Shown: positions 42,613 through 51,713 of the stretch, piece by piece
Numbering within the stretch: the stretch's first letter is position 1
Layout: every line of letters starts with the position of its first letter
Source of the DNA: Maniola hyperantus
Lineage: Eukaryota; Arthropoda; Insecta; Lepidoptera; Nymphalidae
Assembly (NCBI RefSeq): GCF_902806685.2
Contig: NC_048538.1
Span: forward strand, 2,356,001-2,420,000
Direction: 5' to 3'
DNA: 64,000 nt
The notes under the pieces: model-generated
Database searches by the model: none
What the model saw: only the letters and a program-made list of their open reading frames with translations
Told to the model about the DNA's origin: nothing
Program-made: the position numbers and the translations under genes

Positions 42613-42694
42613 TTATAAAGGCCTAATCAGACAAAACGTACGACCGTCGCGGCGCGGCGGTTGCAGCACGGCTGAAGGCCATTGTCTCGTCGTC

Positions 42695-42832
42695 GCCGTT
42701 TATTGCTAGACATAGATCTCTAATGTAAGGGCTTCCACACTACGGTTTTATGAAGCTTGGATACAACAGCTCCCTGCGCTTCATATGATTTCATCTGTCC
42801 ACCTAGTGGATGGCCATACAGAACACGAAGAG
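42695..42832 (-). mobile_element. decayed RTE 3' end
   Basis: GCTAGACATAGATCTCTAAT, GGGCTTCCACACTACGGTTT, CAGCTCCCTGCGCTTC and GTCCACCTAGTGGATG match the reverse RTE end. Confidence 0.6.
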
Positions 42833-43036
42833 AGTAACAGCCGAGTTTCTTGCCAGCTCTTTTCAAGAGTTTCTGGTACTTAATCAAGAAGCCATGAGAA
42901 TTTTTTTCATCGTATTTCAGTTAAGTCATTGCAGAGAGGACTCACGGCAACAGCTTATACCGCTTCTAGGAGCCACATAAGAGTCGCTGTAAAACGCCGC
43001 TGTCGGTAACGTTGCGTGTGACAAGGTCTTAATAAT

Positions 43037-43078
43037 TTATATTGCGTTTTCACGGAGATTGCGATTTGGACAACGTAA
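43037..43078 (+). repeat. 42-bp direct repeat, copy 2
   Basis: TTATATTGCGTTTTCACGGA; one mismatch against 42571-42612. The two copies bracket the RTE fragment at 42695-42832. Confidence 0.85.
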
Positions 43079-43224
43079 CCGTATCTTTACTTGCGTTGAG
43101 AATTATTACAATATTTATTGTATGTAATATTTGCATAAGCAGGTATGAGGAAGCAGTTCTTTTAATTATGCTAATTTGTATGAAACGTGTTAGGTTAAGG
43201 ATTTGTAACTAGGTACTTTGATTA

Positions 43225-43406
43225 GCTAGTGGGGGATCTTCCAACACTGCGTCTTCCCATTAGGTGGACGGACGACAGTGGACGAGTCGCAGGGAGCCGC
43301 TGGATTCAGGCGGCGCAAGACCGTGGCGTGTGGAAGACCCTACAAGAGACCTATGTCCAGCAGTGGACGTCTATCGGATGATGATGATGATGATGATGAT
43401 GATGAC
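43225..43406 (+). mobile_element. RTE LINE 3' end with (GAT)n tail
   Basis: CTTCCAACACTGCGTCTTCC, GTCGCAGGGAGCCGCTGGAT, GGAAGACCCTACAAGAGACC, TATGTCCAGCAGTGGACGTC, TATCGGATGATGATGATGAT. The ORF that reads acidic at the end (a run of D) is the GAT tail translated. Confidence 0.85.
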
Positions 43407-43441
43407 GACTTTGATTACCTAGTTACAAATGATACTAATCG

Positions 43442-43584
43442 TGAGATCTATAGAGCGCACTCTGACTTAGCTTAGACTTAAGACAGAGTTAAAACGAGAC
43501 AGAGCTATATCTCTCACATAAATCTGTCTCGTTTTAACTCAATCTTAAGTCTGAGCAAAGTCAAAGTGCGCTCTATAGATCTCA
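43442..43584. mobile_element. palindromic MITE, GAGATCTATAGAGCGCAC termini
   Basis: TGAGATCTATAGAGCGCACT at the left and AGTGCGCTCTATAGATCTCA at the right; inner arms GTTAAAACGAGACAGA / TCTGTCTCGTTTTAAC. Loop about 20 bases. Half copy at 51633-51713. Confidence 0.85.
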
Positions 43585-43617
43585 GCCTAAGACCTCAGAA
43601 ACGACAGTGTTAGAAAA

Positions 43618-43770
43618 TGCATCCACTAAGTGGACAAACAACAAACGAGTCGTAAGAAGGCACTGGAGTCTGGACACAAGACCCTAGTGTGGAAATCCTT
43701 CCAAGAGATTTATATGTCCAGTAGTGGACGTCTTATGTCCATCGACTGAAACTACGATGATGACGACTAT
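43618..43770 (+). mobile_element. decayed RTE 3' end
   Basis: CATCCACTAAGTGGACAAAC, GAAATCCTTCCAAGAGATTT, GTCCAGTAGTGGACGTC and a short GATGATGACGA tail. Confidence 0.65.
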
Positions 43771-44391
43771 AACTTCTTACACGTCCCATTTTAATGTATC
43801 TCGTGGTACCCAATTCATTGCTTATTTCGATCGCACTTATCCCCTTACACATTTCGCACTTGGACCCTTCTAGAAAACTCAGTCAGTAAAGATTTACGGA
43901 CTCTATAATTTCTACTTACTCAAATAAGAATCGAAGCCGGGACCCCTGACATTACTGTGAAAGAGAGAGCGTCAGTGTAAACTAGGCGTAAACTGTAAAC
44001 CCTAATTTTAATGCACTACGGTACTTCGAAAAATTACATTCATAATTTTCTTTGGGTCAAGAAAACCGCCATTATCACCAGACCTCCCACTGAACTCATG
44101 AATAAATGAAGTGATTTTCGTAACACTAGTTCAGGCTTTATAGTTAGGGTTGTCACCTCTTTGAGAAAACTATTTGTCGCGTGACTTTTTGAAAAAAAAA
44201 ACATAAGGCAAATAAAAATTTCTCCGTGCATTGCAGATTAAGAAAATAATTTTGCTTAGTGAACAGTTACTGAGTAGTTGTTCAGATGATTGACGATGAC
44301 GATTTAAAAATAATTTCTTGTGTTATAATAATTAAGTTCTTGTGACCTAGAAAAAAAAAGTAGCACAAGCACTATTACACAAACGCTGCAT
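43771..44391. other. no recognisable feature
   Basis: Nothing supported. Confidence 0.4.
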
Positions 44392-44600
44392 TTATGCACT
44401 TTTTAACACTAATTCGAAGGGCTTGGTTCTTTTCAGCTTCCTTTTGATGTCCATGGTATCTAGAGGCTTCGCAGCCTCCAAATTAACATGATGGCGAAGT
44501 CGATGTTGCTGAGCTTCTTCGTACTTTTGGATGAATTAGTTGACGAACTCTATCTTAAGGTCCCTGTGGAGATCGTGATTTCTTACATACCAGGGTATGC
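44392..44600 (-). mobile_element. Jockey-clade LINE C-terminus
   Basis: The minus strand encodes PWYVRNHDLHRDLKIEFVN, an in-frame stop, then HRLRHHVNLEAAKPLDTMDI and KRKLKRTKPFELVL before a stop at 44392-44394. PWYVRN..LHRDL...V and H.N..A..LLD....RRLKR is the usual end of Jockey-type polymerases. The 5' side is cut off where a SINE starts at 44607. Confidence 0.75.
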
Positions 44601-44606
44601 TTATTT

Positions 44607-44779
44607 GAGCCTCAATAGCTCAACCGGTAAAGGAGTGGATTGAAAACCGAATGGTCGACGGTTCAAACCCCGCCCGTTGCACTATTGTCGTACCTACTCC
44701 TAGCACAAGCCTGACGCTTAGTTGGAGAGGAAAGGGGAATATTAGTCATTTAACATGGCTAATATTCTTAAAAAAAAAA
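44607..44779 (+). mobile_element. tRNA-derived SINE, family 1
   Basis: Complete: GAGCCTCAATAGCTCAACCG, B box GGTTCAAACCC, poly-A at 44769-44779. ATGCTTATTT before it and ATGCTATATTT after it look like an imperfect TSD. Confidence 0.88.
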
Positions 44780-45230
44780 TGCTATATTTAAGGGTTAGCT
44801 TGACAACCCTAGGTCAAAGCTCTCACTATTCTGGTTACTCTGCGTGTGTGGAGGCACGTCCTGACAATGCGGCGCCGGGGTACGTGACATCGCTGACGGC
44901 GGGAAACAATGGTTCTCCGTTATGAATATTGAGAGAGGGACAGTGTACATGCCTCAGCGATTTTCGCCGCATGTCTAAATAGCTAGTCGACTATGAAATC
45001 ACACATTGGAATGTTTGGTGGCCTACTGACGACTATGTACATACACAGTTTAGCAAACGGCCAGTTCGGATATTTACATAAATATTCACTTCTACAATGG
45101 TTAGCAAGTCGCGTGAAATTAAAGCATAGGTACACAAGAAGAAGAGCCGTGCATTGTGGATGTAGCAATGTGCCCTAAATAAACCTAAGTATGGTACAGC
45201 AGTGACAGTTCGACGACAAAGGCAGCGGTT
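44780..45230. other. no supported gene
   Basis: Overlapping ORFs of 61 codons on both strands at 44983-45178; no domain. Confidence 0.35.
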
Positions 45231-45661
45231 TTTAGGGTTCCGTACCTCAAAAGGAAAAACGGAACCCTTATAGGATTACTTTGTTGTCTGTCTGTCTGTC
45301 TGTCAAGAAACCTACAGGGTACTTCCCGTTGACCTAGAATCATGAAATTTGGCAGGTAGGTAGATCTTATAGCTGACATTTGGGGAAAAATCTGAAAACC
45401 GTGAATTTAGGGTTAGATCACACAAAAAAAATTAAATTGTGGTCATGAACTAATAATTAGTATTTTCAACTTTCGAAGTGAGATAACTATATCAAGTGGG
45501 GTATCATATGAAAGGTCTTCACCTGTACATTCTAAAACAGATTTTTATTTATTTTTATGCATCATAGTTTTTGAATTATCGTGCAAAATGTCGAAAACTT
45601 ACCACTGTAGTACGGAACCCTCATTGCGCAAGCCTGACTCGCACTTGGCCGGTTTTTTTTT
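45231..45661 (-). mobile_element. GGGTTCCGT-hairpin repeat (family B), copy 4
   Basis: Reverse full-length copy: hairpin GGGTTCCGTACCTCAAAAGG / ACGGAACCC at the left, GCACTTGGCCGGTTTTTTTT at the right. Confidence 0.75.
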
Positions 45662-45722
45662 GTAGAATATATACTTAATTGTTTTTAAAAACTTTTGTTT
45701 TAATTTATTCGTAACAAAAAGC

Positions 45723-46035
45723 AACATCATCATCATCATCAACCAATAGACTCCACTGCTGGACATAGGTCTCTTGTAGGGACTTCCACACGCCACGGTC
45801 TTGCGCCGCCTGAATCCAGCGGCTCCCTGCGACGTCTTCCAACGCTGCGTCTTCCGGTGCGAGGTCGCCATTCCAGCATCTTGGGACCCCAACGTCTATC
45901 GGTTGTACGAACTATGTGCCCTGCCCATTGCCACTTCAGCTTCGCAACCCGTTGAGTTATGTCGGTTACTCTAGTTCTCCTACGGATCTCCTCATTTCTG
46001 ATTTGATCACGTAGAGAAACTCTCACTTGGTGATT
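45723..46035 (-). mobile_element. RTE LINE C-terminus and 3' end
   Basis: Minus strand: VSLRDQIRNEEIRRRTRVTD, ITQRVAKLKWQWAGHIVRTT, DRRWGPKMLEWRPRTGRRSV, then after a deletion that removes the RW.DDI block, EPLDSGGARPWRVEV-like and alternative-frame sequence to the (CAT)n tail at 45725-45740. WQWAGHIVR..D.RWG..MLEWRPRTG is diagnostic for RTE. Confidence 0.88.
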
Positions 46036-46341
46036 AGTTCATTTAACTTATTTATTGAACTGTCTAATCGCTAAGCTGTGTTCCAGTACCAATCAGCGCA
46101 AATACCTGCGCAATTTCCGCGTAGTACGTACTTACCTACTGCGTACGAATTTTTTACTAACGCTGTTTCTAAAGCCGCGTTTTCACGGTACGAGCGCGTT
46201 CGGACCGAGTCGCACTCGGATGCACTCGGATGACTACTCGTATCATGTAAACACGCAATCCGAGTGCACTCGGACGTCGAAGTGGACTCGGACGGTGTTC
46301 TATTATTACGAGCATACTCTTATAAAAAAAATAAAAACAAT

Positions 46342-46596
46342 ATGGCGTCAAATGAAAAACAAGCGTCTAACATGAAAAAAAAGTGGAGTGAACGTGATAC
46401 ATTGAAGTTTGTAGAATTGTATGAAGAAGAAGAAGTTTTATGGAATATTAAATTAAAAAATTATAAAAATAAAGATGCTAGGTACGCAGCAATACAGCGC
46501 ATCATAAGACATTTGAATTTAGATGGTCTTACTTTGCAAGACATTAACTCAAAAATTAATAACATACGAAGTACGTACAGTCAAGAAAAGCATTAG
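46342..46596 (+). CDS. MADF (Myb/SANT-like) DNA-binding protein, truncated
   Basis: 84 residues from ATG 46342 to TAG 46594-46596. The longer open frame starts upstream inside the TIR region (46264), but MASNEKQASN is the natural start because it follows an A-rich leader and precedes the domain. The sequence KKKWSERDTLKFVELYEEEE, VLWNIKLKNYKNKDARYAAI and DINSKINNIRSTYSQE follows the MADF pattern: an aromatic residue early, F-ELY-E...LW, Y-NK..R..A, and SKI..IR..Y at the end. MADF domains bind DNA; in PIF/Harbinger-type elements such a protein partners the nuclease and guides it to the TIRs (family knowledge). A one-base frameshift near 46588 ends the ORF early; the next frame continues with ALGTGTLQAENNEK until a LINE insertion. 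Probably not functional now, but the domain itself is intact. Confidence 0.7.
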   Translation: MASNEKQASNMKKKWSERDTLKFVELYEEEEVLWNIKLKNYKNKDARYAAIQRIIRHLNLDGLTLQDINSKINNIRSTYSQEKH

Positions 46597-46610
46597 GTAC
46601 TGGAACTTTG

Positions 46611-46935
46611 CAAGCAGAAAATAATGAAAAAAATGAAAAAAAATGAAAATCTTTTTTTATTCGTATAAACTTTTACAAGTGCTTACGAATAGTCGGATGC
46701 ATCTACCACTGGTTCGGAATGCCTTTCCTGCCGAGAAGAACCAGCAAGAAACTCGGCGGTTGCTCTTTTCAAATATTTGATATAGGTACAAAATTATGCC
46801 ATGTATAAAATAGTATTTGCAGTCTTGTGCGTTGCTGGAACGAGCTGCAGGTCAAATCCACGCTCTTTTATCATTTAGATAATCTTCAATTGTGTAATAT
46901 GCTTTGTATAATATGAATACAATCTTCAATTGTGT
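46611..46935 (-). mobile_element. LINE 3' end inserted in MADF transposon
   Basis: On the minus strand: ...CGCACAAGACTGCAAATAC, CCGAGTTTCTTGCTGGTTCT, TAGATGCATCCGACTATTCG, AAGCACTTGTAAAAGTTTAT, ACGAATAAAAAAAGATTTTC with an A-rich (TTTTCATTTTT on minus) end. Same 3' motif (TTGTAAAAGTTT.A..GAATAAA) as at 54120 and 56540. AATCTTCAATTGTGTAAT occurs twice near the right edge (46881 and 46921). Confidence 0.7.
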
Positions 46936-47221
46936 AATGAAAAATAACGATACTCGGACGCTATTGAACTCGTAACGTGTCAATTATAATCCGAGTGCTG
47001 TCCTATACGGTATTGCTCGTACTAGCGCACTCGGTCCGAACGCGCTCGTACCGTGAAAACGCAGCTTTAACAACGTTTCTACATAGAGTGCTTGTACGCT
47101 ATTCCGTGAGAAATACCTGAGGCTGAGAATTTATCAATGCAATGCTAAAACTTAACCAAAACCAAAAAAGGTCCTCCCACGTTACACAAAAAAAAAATGC
47201 TATTTGCTTTTAAATTAATGT

Positions 47222-47535
47222 AAAGCTGTGATATCCTAGTGGTTAGGACGTCTGCCTTCTAATCAGAGGTCGGTGGTTCGATCCCGGGCACGCACCTCTA
47301 ACTTTTCGGAGTTATGTGCGTTTTAATTAATTAAATATTACTTGCTTGACGGAAAACATCGTGGGGAAACCTGCATGCCTGAGAGTTCTCCATAATGTTC
47401 TCAAAGGTGTGTGAAGTCTACCAATCCGGACATGGCCAGCGTGGTAGACTATGGCCAAAACCTTTCTCACTCTGAGAGGAGACCCGTGCTCTGTAGTGAG
47501 CCGGTGATGGGTTGATCATGATGATGATGATAGTT
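47222..47535 (+). mobile_element. tRNA-derived SINE, family 2
   Basis: Head CTGTGATATCCTAGTGGTTA, B box GGTTCGATCCC, body and GATGGGTTGATCATGATGAT end. A close copy of the 35477 element. Confidence 0.88.
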
Positions 47536-47626
47536 AAACCTGGAGAGTGATATAGGCTTCTTTTTATCCCAAAAAATCGAAGTTTCTTCGATATTTTTAA
47601 AAACCTAAGTTCACGCGATCAATGGA
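47536..47626 (+). mobile_element. Helitron-like fragment after SINE
   Basis: TAGTTAAACCTGGAGAGTGA, TATAGGCTTCTTTTTATCCC match the TTTGTTTGTTGG type; the 5' half and hairpin are lost. Confidence 0.6.
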
Positions 47627-47635
47627 TCCAAACTT

Positions 47636-47812
47636 AGTAATATAAATGCGAAAGTGTGTGTCTGTCTGCTAGCACGGCCCAACTGTTTAACCGATTTTGA
47701 TGAAATTTGGTATCTCTGGAAAGGACAGGCTACTTTTTATCCCGAAAAATCAAAGAATTCTCATGAGATTTTTTAAAAACCTAAATCGCAGGCGAAGCCG
47801 CGGGCTTTATCT
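47636..47812 (+). mobile_element. Helitron-like element, CTGTCTG type, worn
   Basis: GTAATATAAATGCGAAAGTG, TGTGTCTGTCTGCTAGCACG, ACCGATTTTGATGAAATTTG, end GCAGGCGAAGCCGCGGGCTT then TATCTAAT instead of CTAGT. Confidence 0.65.
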
Positions 47813-48017
47813 AATAGATAGATAAATAAAGTGTTTTGATGGTACATCCACATTCCACAGAAGCATTTAACGACTCTTTATCCACGTACCAGTGGTGACC
47901 ACTTTTCGACCACGAACCGCAAAACGGCGCCACCTACCCATCCTAACGTATTGTTATGTACCGAATGTCGCTATGACCACAGAATACTTAATAGTAGGTA
48001 TTTACCTCCTACCTTTT

Positions 48018-48185
48018 TTTTAAATAGAGATAGCGAGCAAACGAGCAGGCGGGTTACCTGATGTTAAGTGATTACCGCCGCCCATGAACATTGGCAGCAC
48101 CAGAGGAACCGTCGATGCGTTGCCGGCTTTTAGGAATTTGTTCGTCCGCCCCTTGAATAACCCCATGTTGTAATCTAAAGGTACC
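48018..48185 (-). mobile_element. CR1/Jockey-type LINE 3' UTR
   Basis: AGCGAGCAAACGAGCAGGCG, TTAAGTGATTACCGCCGCCC, GAGGAACCGTCGATGCGTTG, CCTTGAATAACCCCATGTTG: reverse of the end at 41920-42090. Confidence 0.75.
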
Positions 48186-48223
48186 TGCTACGTAGAAAAA
48201 GTTCATGAAGATGTTTAATAAAT

Positions 48224-48339
48224 AGGAATAGGGACTCTTGTTCCGACGCAATAAAGTACAATTCAGCTCACACAGCGCAGCTTGTACGATGGTACGGAAT
48301 CCTTCGTGTGCGAGTCCGACTAGCACTTGACCGGTTTAT
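48224..48339 (+). mobile_element. GGGTTCCGTACCC repeat (family M), right end
   Basis: CGATGGTACGGAATCCTTCG, TGTGCGAGTCCGACTAGCAC, TTGACCGGTTTA. A second copy begins at once (48340), so two copies lie head to tail. Confidence 0.55.
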
Positions 48340-48495
48340 AGGGTTCCGTACCCAAAAGTGCCAACGGGATTTTATTACTAAGACTCCGCTGTCCGCCCGT
48401 CCATCTGTCCGTCCGTCTGTCTGTCAGTGGGTTGTATCTGGTGAACCGTGATAGGATACCTGAAATTTTCACAGAATGTGTATTTGTATTGCTAA
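48340..48495 (+). mobile_element. GGGTTCCGTACCC repeat (family M), left part
   Basis: TAGGGTTCCGTACCCAAAAG, (TCCG/TCTG)n, GAACCGTGATAGGATACCTG, AAATTTTCACAG. Its right part resumes at 49850, after the TIR transposon. Related in layout to family B but distinct in body. Confidence 0.6.
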
Positions 48496-48535
48496 AGGTT
48501 TGTACGCACCTGAGCGGCGCGGCGCGGCGCTTCAG

Positions 48536-48735
48536 CGAGCTGCACGTCGCGGCACAGAGCTTCAAAATATCATTTCTATCATTTTGTATGGCGCATATCG
48601 CACTAGAGCGGCGCTGCACAGCGCTTCACAGCGCGTTGCCGCGCGGCACGGCTGGAGAGAATATTTTGAAGCGCAGCGAAGCGACGCGCAGTGCAGTGAC
48701 GCTAGTGCGACATACCCAGCGGCGCGGCGCGGCGC
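48536..48735. repeat. internal inverted repeats, GC-rich
   Basis: GAGCTTCAAAATAT (48566) mirrors ATATTTTGAAGC (48663), and TCGCACTAGAGCGGCGCTGC mirrors GTGCAGTGACGCTAGTGCGA. They form a nested palindrome inside the left end of the Harbinger-like element. Reads like a second, smaller MITE of the same family. Confidence 0.6.
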
Positions 48736-49110
48736 TTCAGTATGCGTACGTCGCTCGAATAAGATACACGCGCATCTTGTTAGGTATTTAAAGTACAGGG
48801 AAGAATCGGCGAGATAGACCTCAAAATAAATAACGTAGGTTTAATTTTTGGCACATGACGTGTTCCTCATGCTCTTAGAAGTATATCCTCAAAGGTCCCA
48901 ACCCCTAGGATGTCGGCTTCCCCCCTTCCCAGTGTCTAAATGTATAAATGTCTCTCCGAGCGTTATGAGAAAACATCAATGGTAAAAATAATCCTGATTA
49001 AATAACTATAATATATTATGTACATATTATACCTACCTACTTCATCTAGGTAGAATTAATAGTTTCGGAAATATGCCTACCTATTGTTGTACTTGTGTTT
49101 ATATTATACT

Positions 49111-49163
49111 AGCTTATGCCCGCGACGTCGTCCGCGTGGACTACACAAATCTCGAACCCCTAT
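49111..49163 (-). mobile_element. Helitron 3' tip
   Basis: ACTAGCTTATGCCCGCGACG, TCGTCCGCGTGGACTACACA: reverse 3' hairpin and end of the GACTGACTGATC type, cut by family B at 49164. Confidence 0.65.
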
Positions 49164-49217
49164 TTTAGGGTTCCGTACCTCAAAAGGAAAAACGGAACTC
49201 TTATAGGATCACTTTGT

Positions 49218-49249
<32 letters not shown>

Positions 49250-49606
49250 TGTCAAGAAACCTACAGGGTACTTCCCGTTGACCTAGAATCATGAAATTTG
49301 GCAGGTAGGTAGATCTTATAGCTGACATTTGGGGAAAAATCTGAAAACCGTGAATTTAGAGTTAGATCACACAAAAAAAATTAAATTGTGGTCATGAACT
49401 AATAATTAGTATTTTCAACTTTCGAAGTGAGTGACTATACCAAGTGGGGTATCATATGAAAGGTCTTCACCTGTACATTCAAAAACTGATTTTTATTTAT
49501 TTTTATGCATCATATTTTTTGAATTATCGTGCAAAATGTCGAAAAAATACGACTGTAGTACGGAACCCTCATTGCGCGAGCCTGACTCGCACTTGGCCGG
49601 TTTTTT
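49164..49606 (-). mobile_element. GGGTTCCGT-hairpin repeat (family B), copy 5
   Basis: Complete reverse copy; it interrupts the Harbinger-like coding start on its right. Confidence 0.75.
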
Positions 49607-49676
49607 CTCTTCGATAATTCGTTCTTCTTCTGCACAACAAAGAAATAATAATCAAATCCTCTTCACTGTCGCTCAT
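49602..49676 (-). pseudogene. Harbinger-like nuclease N-terminus (25 codons)
   Basis: The minus frame starts MSDSEEDLIIISLLCRRRTN and continues YRREK before family B cuts it. MSDSEED-LIII-LL followed by basic residues is how many insect HARBI1/Harbinger transposases begin (from memory of the family). It lies 130-170 bp inside a TIR with a TAA TSD, which fits. The catalytic DDE region is missing. An upstream in-frame ATG (49767-49769) exists but lies in the terminal region. Confidence 0.5.
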
Positions 49677-49849
49677 CTTGCGACGTTGTTGCTCGTACGC
49701 GAACGGGTATAAAAGTGACGCGCAAGTGACGCGAGGTGCCGCGTACTGAAGTTGTAGTGCGGTAGGCACCGTCGAGCGGCCTGAGGTGACGCGTTCTGCA
49801 GTCGGACTGAAGCGCCGCGCCGCGCCGCTCAGGTGCGTACGAACCTTAA

Positions 49850-49972
49850 AACCACAAATATTTACATTTCAAAACTATTGCCATGAGAATTAAAAAAGGG
49901 GTTGTTTCTTGCACGATGGTACGGAAACGGAACCCTTCCCGTTCGAGTCTGACTCGCACTTGACCGGTTTTT
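49850..49972 (+). mobile_element. GGGTTCCGTACCC repeat (family M), right part
   Basis: AAACCACAAATATTTACATT, GCACGATGGTACGGAAACGG, GTCTGACTCGCACTTGACCG. Continues the copy starting at 48340. Confidence 0.6.
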
Positions 49973-50217
49973 ATCTTGGCTCGGCCTACTATGACTGATG
50001 CATATGCTATGCATATCTATCGAGTTATTTTCGATACTTATTGAGAACTGACTGACTCAAAAGTAGGTGGCAGTAAGTCGAACTGTTTGTCATATTGTGC
50101 CGGATTTAACATTCTCGGAAAAACAAGCTTTGAGCAAGACGAACGAAAACACTTACAGGAAAATGGCTACTAAAAATATATGACCTCAATTTTTAATTTA
50201 ATTACGTAATATTATCA

Positions 50218-50432
50218 GTACCCATATTATAAATGCGAAAATGTGTTTGTTTGTTGGTTAGTCCTTCAATCACGTCGCAACGGAGCAACCGATTGACGTG
50301 GTTTTTTGCATGGGTATAGTTAAAGACCTGGAGAGTGCCATAGGCTACTTTTTATCCCGGAAAATCATAGAGTTATTATTAGGATTATAAAAACCTAAAT
50401 CCACGCGGACGGAGTCGCGGGCGTCAGCTAGT
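50218..50432 (+). mobile_element. Helitron-like element, TTTGTTTGTTGG type
   Basis: GTACCCATATTATAAATGCG, TTGTTTGTTGGTTAGTCCTT, CAATCACGTCGCAACGGAGC, hairpin CACGCGGACGGAGTCGCGGG and CGTCAGCTAGT. Near-complete. Confidence 0.78.
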
Positions 50433-51222
50433 CTAAATATGTTGTTTATATTACGTGAATCTTTGACCTTTAGGTAAATCTTTTAGGTAAGTATTTCAAA
50501 GAATGCAAACATTGCAAAAAGATTGTCGCACTAATAACTGCAACTAAACGCTTCTTAGAACTTGCGTATACGCATCCACTTAAAATACCATAAACAACTT
50601 TGACATAACTTGAAAATTATCTCAAATAAAACAAATCCCTAAATTCTAACTAAATAAGATCAGTTTTTGCTTGTACAGTAAGCTAGAGATGTTCTTCTAT
50701 GTACAGCGTTGTAACTTCTATGTGAAACACGCCAAATATTCAAGCGATGCTGGAAAAAGAGGCGAAGTACGAAAGAGGCTTTTATGTAATTAAAAATTAT
50801 TCTAACAAGCCGGTCGGTTGCGTAAAGTGTAATTGTAGGTGAAAATTTAATGCTTACATAATAATTCTCGTTTTGTTTTTTGCTCGGATATCTGGGTCGT
50901 AGTTAGGGTTGGCACTTTTCTTGGATGGAAATGAACCTACGTAGGCAAAAATAATATGACACAGGCTTAATCGTAGCATTTTCCCGGCTTTACTTCAGCC
51001 TTTTTTGCTCTACCATAGTAATACATTACTCTGATTTACATTTATAATTTTACTGTAAGTAGATCTTCTTTCTTCTGAGAATATTATCGTCAAAAAAAAA
51101 TTTTGGCCAAACAAACTTTTCAATTTTTTTTTAACGGATTTTGGGTGCGAGAATCGAAAAGCATGGTAGTCAGCGCAGGTATAAGAAAAATAATCTTATG
51201 AAAAGCTTTAAAATACAAAGTC
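50433..51222. other. no recognisable feature
   Basis: AT-rich; nothing recognised. Confidence 0.4.
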
Positions 51223-51412
51223 TACTAGATGATGATACTGTAACTTCTGGATTTTAAAAATTCCGTGGAAAAAATATTTACCGACATAAAAGTAGCTCAT
51301 GTCACTATTCAGGTCTTTAACTATATCTTTGCAAAAAATCACGTCAATCCGTTGTTCCAAGCGGCGTGATTAAAGGATAAACCAACCCGAAAATACACTT
51401 TCGCATTCATAT
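51223..51412 (-). mobile_element. Helitron-like element, TTTGTTTGTTGG type, worn
   Basis: CTACTAGATGATGATACTGT at the left (3' end), ACGTCAATCCGTTGTTCCAA and CGGCGTGATTAAAGGATAAA inside; hairpin degraded. Confidence 0.6.
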
Positions 51413-51632
51413 TGGAAATATTTGTTGAAGGTGACAACCCTATTGACCAATGGATTCAAAATAAACAAGAACGTTGAATTCATTAAAGACTGACTTCGAT
51501 CGAAAGTTTACAGGTTTTGAGTCTTTAATGTTTTATGTTAAATCGTTTCAGTAATGGATTTTCGATTCTTTTAATATCATCCCGTAACATATATCCTTTT
51601 TATTAGCTTCTATAAAAATCGAACTCTAGGGG

Positions 51633-51713
51633 TGAGATCTATAGAGCGCACTCTGACTTAGCTTAGACTTAAGATAGAGTTAAAACGAGACAGAGCTACA
51701 TCTCTCACATAAA
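51633..51713. mobile_element. half palindromic MITE (GAGATCTATAGAGCGCAC family)
   Basis: TGAGATCTATAGAGCGCACT to TCTCTCACATAAA matches the left half plus loop of 43442-43584, with very few differences. The right arm is gone where another MITE starts. Confidence 0.8.

Larger units (their letters stand above)
46171..47068 (+). mobile_element. DNA transposon with 40-bp TIRs and MADF ORF
   Basis: The left TIR 46171-46210 starts AAAGCCGCGTTTTCACGGTA; the right TIR 47029-47068 is its complement with one mismatch in 40 (AAAGCTGCGTTTTCACGGTA). CACTCGG motifs are repeated just inside both ends. It encloses a MADF ORF and a later LINE insertion. TA or TAA stands at both sides, but the exact TSD is ambiguous because the ends are A/T. 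PIF/Harbinger elements carry a Myb/MADF second ORF, so that superfamily is the best guess. No transposase is present. Confidence 0.75.
48496..49846. mobile_element. PIF/Harbinger-like transposon remnant, TAA TSD
   Basis: 40-bp TIRs: left 48496-48535 starts AGGTTTGTACGCACCTGAGC; right 49807-49846 is its complement with one mismatch. TAA stands at 48493-48495 and 49847-49849. A 3-bp TWA TSD is the hallmark of PIF/Harbinger. It split a family M repeat and was itself invaded by a family B repeat (49164-49606) and a Helitron tip. GC-rich subterminal blocks (GCGGCGCGGCGCGGCGCTTC) occur a third time at 48719. Confidence 0.78.

Noticed and set aside
43278..43475. Acidic-tail protein (run of aspartates)
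   Set aside because: The aspartates are the (GAT)n tail of an RTE element read in frame.
48432..48817. Overlapping ORFs of 113-119 codons rich in R, A, C
   Set aside because: They are frames through the GC-rich Harbinger-like TIR and inner palindrome.
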